A model generated the notes under the pieces. That model ran no database searches and was not told the DNA's origin. It saw only the letters and a program-made list of their open reading frames with translations. The translations under genes were made by a program, and so were the position numbers. From assembly GCA_963835465.1 (NCBI GenBank), contig CAWIFR010000006.1, positions 186,001 through 250,000 on the forward strand: DNA of 64,000 nt. The letters run 5' to 3'. Positions within the stretch are counted from its first letter, which is position 1; the number at the start of each line of letters is the position of its first letter. Shown piece by piece: positions 59,324 to 64,000 of this stretch. This DNA comes from Bog-756 sp963835465. GTDB taxonomy: Bacteria > Actinomycetota > Acidimicrobiia > Acidimicrobiales > RAAP-2.

Positions 59324-59347
59324 GTCCGGGGCGGGACACCCGCCGGG

Positions 59348-60592
59348 TCAGCTGGACGCCGAGGACTCCGACCCCTCCGGCCGGTCGGCCCCGCCGTCGG
59401 AGGCGTCGTCAGTGATGGCGACGGCCAGACCGGCCACCCGCATACGCCACAGGCCGATGGCGGGGAACAAGAGCACCGAGAGCATGCCCGCTGCCACCAG
59501 CGCGGCGGCGTTTGCCTGCAGCATCTTCCCCTCGGCCAGAGCGATGCTGGTGATCACCACGATCAGGGGCAGCCCGGTGGCCGAGAGCAGCGCCATCGGG
59601 ATCCGTTCGGCGGGGCGCAGGACCTTCCGATAGAGAAGGAACACGGGCACGCCGCGGGCCACCAGCATCAGGGCCAGGAACAGGCCCACCCGCCCCAGGG
59701 ATTTCGGGTTGACGATGAAGACGTGTAGGTCGAACTGGATCCCGCTGACCACGAAGAATACCGGGATGAGGAAGCCGAACCCGATGGCCTCCAGCTTCCC
59801 CCGCACCGCGGAGATCTCCCCCCCCGACGAGAACAGTCGGACGACGATGCCGGCGGCGAACGCCCCGAGCAGGACGTCGAGGCCCAGCGTCTCGGCCAGG
59901 AGCACCAGCAGCAGGATCATGAGCAGCGCCACTCGCACCGGCAGCTGCGCACTCGACTCCATGTGCCGGCTCAGCAAGGCCACCAGCCGAGGGGGTTGGG
60001 CTCGGGAGGCCAGGAGCACGGTGGTCACGGCGATCACGATGAAGGTCAGGAGGAGGAGCGAGGTGAGCAACGGCTCCTTCTTGGTCAGCAGCAGGGCCAC
60101 CGCCACGATCGGCCCGAACTCGCCGACGGTGCCGATGGCCGAGATGTACGAGCCGAACCGGGTGTCCATCACGTGGGCGTCCCGCAGCATGGGGACCAGG
60201 GTGCCGAGCGCGGTGGTGGTCAAGGCCAGCCCCACCACCACCGTGTTGCGGGCCAGCCCGCTGGAGACCAGTTCGAAGGCCGCGGCGAGGCCGATGGCCA
60301 GGGAGATCGCCCATCCGGCCGTGGCCAACCGCAGGGGCCTGCCCCGGATCCTCTGCAGGTCCAGCTCGTAGCCGGCCAGGAAGATGAGATAGGTCAGACC
60401 GAGGTCGGACAGCCCGGTGACGATGGTGCTCATGTGGGCGATGTCGAGCACGTAGGGCCCCATCAGTATCCCGAGTCCGATCTGGATGACGATCTCGGGT
60501 ACGGCCACCGGCCCCGTGAGCTCGGAGAGGATGGGGGCGAGTACGGCAGCGACGGCGATGAGCACCAGGGTGCCCACCGATGTCGCGGTCAC
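59348..60592 (-). CDS. Cation:proton antiporter (CPA2 family)
   Basis: 414-residue membrane protein with about 12 spans of the KefB/NapA-like CPA2 family. IGLGILMGPYVLDIAHMSTI, FLAGYELDLQRIRGRPLRLA, and the core AETLGLDVLLGAFAAGIVVR with VFFVVSGIQFDL are recognisable. It lacks the C-terminal TrkA-N/RCK domain of Kef channels; instead it ends in a short acidic tail. It probably exchanges Na+ or K+ for protons. The GTG start at 60592 has no ribosome site. Confidence 0.86.
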   Translation of the reverse strand: MTATSVGTLVLIAVAAVLAPILSELTGPVAVPEIVIQIGLGILMGPYVLDIAHMSTIVTGLSDLGLTYLIFLAGYELDLQRIRGRPLRLATAGWAISLAIGLAAAFELVSSGLARNTVVVGLALTTTALGTLVPMLRDAHVMDTRFGSYISAIGTVGEFGPIVAVALLLTKKEPLLTSLLLLTFIVIAVTTVLLASRAQPPRLVALLSRHMESSAQLPVRVALLMILLLVLLAETLGLDVLLGAFAAGIVVRLFSSGGEISAVRGKLEAIGFGFLIPVFFVVSGIQFDLHVFIVNPKSLGRVGLFLALMLVARGVPVFLLYRKVLRPAERIPMALLSATGLPLIVVITSIALAEGKMLQANAAALVAAGMLSVLLFPAIGLWRMRVAGLAVAITDDASDGGADRPEGSESSASS

Positions 60593-60757
60593 GCGTCCCC
60601 GTCCGCAGCAGCCCTCATGGACATCGGCTCACTCTAGGCCTCCGACCTCGACACTTCGGGGTTCCCGACCGGTCGGCCCGCCTGGTTGGGAAGAGACGGG
60701 CAACGGGACCTCAGAGGCCCTCCGGAGCGTCGAGGGGGCGGGCCCCGGGCCGGGCGT

Positions 60758-60775
60758 CGCCGGTGCGCACCGGCG
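60758..60775. repeat. 18-base perfect palindrome in a divergent promoter region
   Basis: CGCCGGTGCGCACCGGCG is fully self-complementary. It lies between the divergent antiporter (start 60592) and HDAC-family (start 60878) genes, where a terminator would not be needed, so an operator is the more likely reading. GGGCCCCGGGCC-type symmetry just upstream adds to the structure. Confidence 0.4.
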
Positions 60776-60877
60776 TGGGGCAGACTCTGGGCAGGAGCCC
60801 CGGTACGGGGCCGACCATGCACGGGGAGATGACCAGGTGACCGATCAGTGCTGCTCTCCTCATCTCAGGGCCAGATC

Positions 60878-61895
60878 ATGCTGATGGTCGTGGGCCCGGT
60901 GACGGGCGAGGCGCACGCCCAGCCCGGCCATCCCGAACGACCGGTGCGGGTGGCCGCGGTGATGGAGGGTGTCGCCGACCTCCGGCTGGGCGATGAACTG
61001 ATCGTGGTGCCGACCCGCCCCGCCGGGCGGAGCGAGCTCGCCCGAGTGCACACCGATCTCCATCTCCGGCACCTCGAGCGGCTCGCCGGGCGCGGCGGGG
61101 GGTCGATCGACGCCGACACCTATGCCACCACCGAGTCGTGGGAGATCGCCACCGATGCCGCCGGTGCCGGTCTGGTGGCCATCGACGAGCTGCGACGGGG
61201 TCGGGCCGACGTGGCCTTCGTGGTGGCCAGGCCGCCCGGTCACCACGCGTTGGACGACCGCGCCATGGGCTTCTGTCTGATCAACAACGTCGCCGTGGCC
61301 GCCGCCGCTGCTGGCCGAGGCGGGCGAGCGGGTGCTGATCGTGGACTGGGACGTCCACCACGGCAACGGCACCGAGGCACTGTTCTGGAACGAACCCCGG
61401 GTCCTGTACGTCTCGACCCACCAGTGGCCCTGCTACCCGGGCACCGGTCGCGCCGGCGACGTGGGCGGCGCCCTGGCCCTCGGGACCACGATCAACGTGC
61501 CCCTGCCCGCCGGGGCCACCGGCGACGTGGTCCAGCAGGCCTTCGAGCGTCTGGTCACGCCGGCGGTGGAGGCGTTCGGACCGACGTGGGTGCTCGTCTC
61601 TGCGGGCTTCGACGCCCACCGGGACGACCCGCTGGCCGACCTGTCCCTCACGGCCGGCGACTTCGCCGAGCTGGCCCGGGTGGTGGCCGGCTACGCCCCG
61701 ACCTCCGGTCACCTGGTGCTCTTCCTCGAAGGTGGCTACGAGGTGGGTGCCCTCCGGGCGTCGGTGGCGGCCACCCTGGGTGCGCTGGTCGGTGGCGACG
61801 CGCCCGATGAGGCCCCTTCCTCGGGCGGACCCGGGATGGAGCAGATCAAGGAGATCTCCGCCCGGAGGCAGCAGGCCCTCGACGGCCTGGGCTGA
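60878..61895 (+). pseudogene. HDAC-family (acetylpolyamine/acetoin utilisation-type) deacetylase, frameshifted
   Basis: Zinc deacetylase of the histone-deacetylase superfamily. The first frame gives PGHPERPVRVAAVMEGV and the catalytic His pair in ARPPGHHALDDRAMGFCLIN, to NNVAVAAAA. The remainder continues one base out of phase as LIVDWDVHHGNGTEALFWNE (zinc Asp and His), then VSAGFDAHRDDPLADL (last zinc Asp) and LEGGYEVGAL. Removing one base within 61297-61312, a GCC-repeat stretch, gives an intact protein of about 338 residues. ATG 60878 is chosen. All zinc and catalytic residues are present on one side or the other, so the gene is probably functional and the break an artefact. Confidence 0.75.
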
Positions 61896-62015
61896 TGACG
61901 GACTCCTCGGGAGACGGGCACGGCCGGTCCGTGGCAAGGTGGTCGGGCCGGCCGCCCGTGACCACCGGCCTCCCCCGACGACCCGATGGAGTGGGAGCGA
62001 GCGAAGGAGGCGATC

Positions 62016-62465
62016 GTGGCTGATGCAGGACCGGTCCAGACCATCGTGGTGGGCGTGGACGGCTCCGACACCTCGATAGAGGCGCTCTCCTGGGCCGCCG
62101 CGCTGGCCTCGGTCACCGGCGCCGCCGTCGAGGCGGTGACCACCTGGCAGTGGCCCTTGAGCATGGGGCCGCCGCTGCCGCTGCCGGTCGAGTACGACCC
62201 GGCCGGCGACGCCCGGACGATGCTGCAGGACATCGCCCGGTCCGAGGCCGATCGCCACCCGTCCGTTCCGATGACCACGAGGGTGGTGGAGGGCCATCCC
62301 GCCCAGGCCCTGGTGGAGGCCTCTCGACACGCCGACCTGCTGGTGGTGGGGAGCCGCGGCCACGGATCGTTTTCGGGCATGCTGCTCGGCTCGGTCAGCC
62401 AGCACTGCGCGGCGCACGCCGGTTCCCCGGTGGTCATCTACCGTGAGCGCACCGAGTCCGGCTGA
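62016..62465 (+). CDS. Universal stress protein (UspA family)
   Basis: 149-residue single-domain UspA protein. It opens TIVVGVDGSDTSIEALSWAA and ends with the ATP-binding pattern VVGSRGHGSFSGMLLGSVSQ (G-x2-G-x9-G-S), so it is of the ATP-binding type. GTG 62016 is set by AAGGAGG five bases upstream. Located after the HDAC-family gene on the same strand with 120 bases between. No partner can be named. Confidence 0.9.
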   Translation: MADAGPVQTIVVGVDGSDTSIEALSWAAALASVTGAAVEAVTTWQWPLSMGPPLPLPVEYDPAGDARTMLQDIARSEADRHPSVPMTTRVVEGHPAQALVEASRHADLLVVGSRGHGSFSGMLLGSVSQHCAAHAGSPVVIYRERTESG

Positions 62466-62525
62466 CCCCGGTCATCCAGCGCGACCGGCCCGACCGGCAC
62501 CCCCGTCCCGGGCGCTGACCGCCGG

Positions 62526-63425
62526 GTGACCAGCGACCTGCTCCGCTCGGTGGTGGAGGGCATGCCGGCCGGCTTCGCCGGGCCCGATGACGACGTGGTC
62601 ACCACTCGGAGCCAGATGGCCCCGCTCCACGGTCACCCCTTGGCCCCCGACACCACCGTCGACTTCGTCGAGCTCGGTGGGGTCCGGGCCGGTCGCCTGT
62701 CCCGGCCCGGCAGCGACAGCCGGCGCGGCGTGGCCCTGTTTGCCCATGGCGGGGGGTTCGTCTCGTGTGTTCTCGAGGCGTACCTGTTCTATGCCGAGTT
62801 CATCGCCAATTGGCTGTCCATCCCGGTCATCACCGTCGACTACCGCCTGGCCCCCGAACACCCGGGCCCGGCGGCGTTGGACGATTGCCACGCCGTCTAC
62901 CGCGCCCTGCTGGACTCGGGCCATGACCCGGCTCGCCTGATCTGGGTCGGGGACTCCTGCGGCGGTGGCCTGGCCCTCAGCACGGTGGCCCGGTCCCGCC
63001 AGGAGGGGGCGCCGATGCCGGCGGGGATCGTCAGTCTGTCCGGCTGGGTCGATCTCGACACCGCCGGCTACGGATCGACGCCTCCGGCCCGCCGAGACGC
63101 CTTCATCACCGAGGGATTCCTTCGGGCCCGGGCCCGCGACTACGTGGGGCCCGCGGGCGACCCCCGGGCCCCGTGGGCCTCGCCGGCCCGGGGCGAGCTG
63201 GCCGGCCTGCCCCCGCTCCTCCTCCAGGTGGGCGAGACCGACCTCTGCCGGCTCGACGCCGAGCGCCTCGTCCGACGGGCGCGGGCCGCGGGGGTGGATG
63301 CCCGCCTCGACGTGGTGGTCGGAGGCATCCACGGCGTGCAGGGCCTGGTCAACCTGGACGTCCCTGAGGCGGTGGCGGCTTGGCGGTCGGTCCGGCGTTT
63401 TGCGGACGAGGTCCTGCCCGACTGA
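62526..63425 (+). CDS. Alpha/beta hydrolase, hormone-sensitive-lipase (HSL) family
   Basis: 299-residue carboxylesterase. The HGGG oxyanion motif is in LFAHGGGFVSC and the nucleophile elbow is VGDSCGGGLALS. The acid is expected near GETDLCRLDAE, and the histidine is in GGIHGVQGL. All catalytic elements are present. The GTG 62526 start has no obvious ribosome site. HSL enzymes cleave short-chain esters or lactones; the true substrate is unknown. It is convergent with the carboxylase gene at the window end. Confidence 0.88.
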   Translation: MTSDLLRSVVEGMPAGFAGPDDDVVTTRSQMAPLHGHPLAPDTTVDFVELGGVRAGRLSRPGSDSRRGVALFAHGGGFVSCVLEAYLFYAEFIANWLSIPVITVDYRLAPEHPGPAALDDCHAVYRALLDSGHDPARLIWVGDSCGGGLALSTVARSRQEGAPMPAGIVSLSGWVDLDTAGYGSTPPARRDAFITEGFLRARARDYVGPAGDPRAPWASPARGELAGLPPLLLQVGETDLCRLDAERLVRRARAAGVDARLDVVVGGIHGVQGLVNLDVPEAVAAWRSVRRFADEVLPD

Positions 63426-63494
63426 GTGGCGGCGCCGCCGATCCTGCTCCGGAGCTCCGGTGCCCACGGTGGCGCCACTCCTCCGGGCAGGCGC

Positions 63495-64000
63495 TCACCA
63501 GGTGTCCACGCAACTCCGCTTCTTTCCGGTCCGCTCGGGCGGTGGGGGCGCCGCCCGGAGCGCGTCCACGATCCGCCGGCGGGAGTCGGCCGGATCGATG
63601 ACGTCGTCGATCTCGTACGCCGAGGCCACGTTCACCGCCTTGCCGTGCTGGTAGGCGCGCTCGACCATCTGGGCGAAGAGGGCATCCCGCTCGGCTGGGT
63701 CCTCCACTGCCTCCAGTTCACGGCGGAAACCGAGTCGGACCGCCCCTTCCAGGCCCATGCCCCCGAACTCCCCGCTGGGCCACGAGACGGTGAAGACCGG
63801 TGACCGGAAACTGCCGCCGGCCATGGCCTGGGCCCCCAGGCCATAGCCCTTGCGCAGCACGATGGTGAAGAACGGGACGGTGAGGCTGGCCCCGGTCACG
63901 AAGAGCCGGCTGAAGTGGCGGACCTGGGCCGTCTGCTCGGCCTCGGGCCCGACCATGAACCCCGGCGTGTCACACAGGAACAGCACCGGGACGTCGTGGG
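63495..64000 (-). CDS. Acyl-CoA carboxylase carboxyltransferase subunit, 5' partial
   Basis: C-terminal part of a biotin-dependent acyl-CoA carboxylase beta subunit (AccD/PccB/MccB type), which transfers CO2 from biotin to an acyl-CoA. VPVLFLCDTPGFMVGPEAEQ and LRKGYGLGAQAMAGGSF are family signatures of the C-terminal carboxyltransferase domain. The frame runs off the window edge, so the start is outside. The acyl-CoA specificity (propionyl, methylcrotonyl or other) cannot be read from this part. Confidence 0.85.
   Translation of the reverse strand, partial: HDVPVLFLCDTPGFMVGPEAEQTAQVRHFSRLFVTGASLTVPFFTIVLRKGYGLGAQAMAGGSFRSPVFTVSWPSGEFGGMGLEGAVRLGFRRELEAVEDPAERDALFAQMVERAYQHGKAVNVASAYEIDDVIDPADSRRRIVDALRAAPPPPERTGKKRSCVDTW

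Overview
This 64 kb window is very GC-rich and densely coded, with many 1-8 base start/stop overlaps. Several genes appear to be transcribed without a leader: a TANNNT hexamer sits exactly six bases upstream of the start codon. Together with the many acyl-CoA enzymes, a branched-chain amino-acid ABC transporter whose two permeases look fused, a TetR-cytochrome P450 pair and a MurL-MurD2 cell-wall pair, this suggests an actinobacterium that degrades lipids, steroids or terpenoid-like compounds. Acidimicrobiia is my best guess, by inference only. No rRNA, tRNA, CRISPR array, phage or intact insertion sequence was seen.

Layout. 1-4.0 kb: end of an ABC-2 permease, a PIG-L deacetylase, an SDR, a zinc alcohol dehydrogenase and a broken small gene. 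4.2-6.8 kb: an FGGY sugar kinase divergent from a 2-hydroxyacid dehydrogenase. 6.8-20 kb: a lipid or steroid type catabolic block, with a DUF35 protein plus SCP2-type thiolase, a GMC oxidoreductase with its small subunit, a P450 with a divergent TetR, two divergent acyl-CoA dehydrogenases, a second thiolase-like protein, an enoyl-CoA hydratase, an SDR and a classical thiolase. 20.1-25.3 kb: a complete Liv-type ABC importer operon behind a recognisable promoter. 25.3-29.3 kb: a fused two-half CoA-transferase, a ureidoglycolate-lyase-like protein, a cupin, an RraA-like and a RidA-like protein. 29.7-36.5 kb: a giant secreted protein (glycine-rich head, about eleven Fn3 domains, six Ig-like domains, a six-repeat tail). 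37-44.8 kb: a second acyl-CoA block (SDR, acyl-CoA ligase, VOC protein, crotonase, CaiB/BaiF CoA-transferase, double-length acyl-CoA dehydrogenase, 3Fe-4S ferredoxin). 45-50.4 kb: copper amine oxidase, a small cysteine protein, two convergent crotonases and a thioredoxin-like protein. 50.5-53.8 kb: MurD2, MurL and a SixA-type phosphatase. 53.9-64 kb: SnoaL-like protein, aldo/keto reductase, an MFS exporter divergent from a LysR regulator, DsbA-like protein, CPA2 antiporter, HDAC-family deacetylase, UspA, an alpha/beta hydrolase and the end of an acyl-CoA carboxylase.

How it fits together. Liv-type uptake, acyl-CoA ligation, dehydrogenation, hydration, 3-hydroxyacyl oxidation, thiolysis or retro-aldol cleavage and CoA transfer are all represented, with oxygenation by the P450 and alcohol oxidation by the GMC enzyme. 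The substrate cannot be named from sequence. Three of the four crotonase-fold proteins lack both catalytic glutamates, so they are probably not simple hydratases.

Caution. At least six genes carry a single-base frameshift, with good family similarity continuing in another frame on the far side. Several lie in short G/C runs. This looks more like consensus error in the assembly than six independent pseudogenes, but sequence alone cannot settle it.
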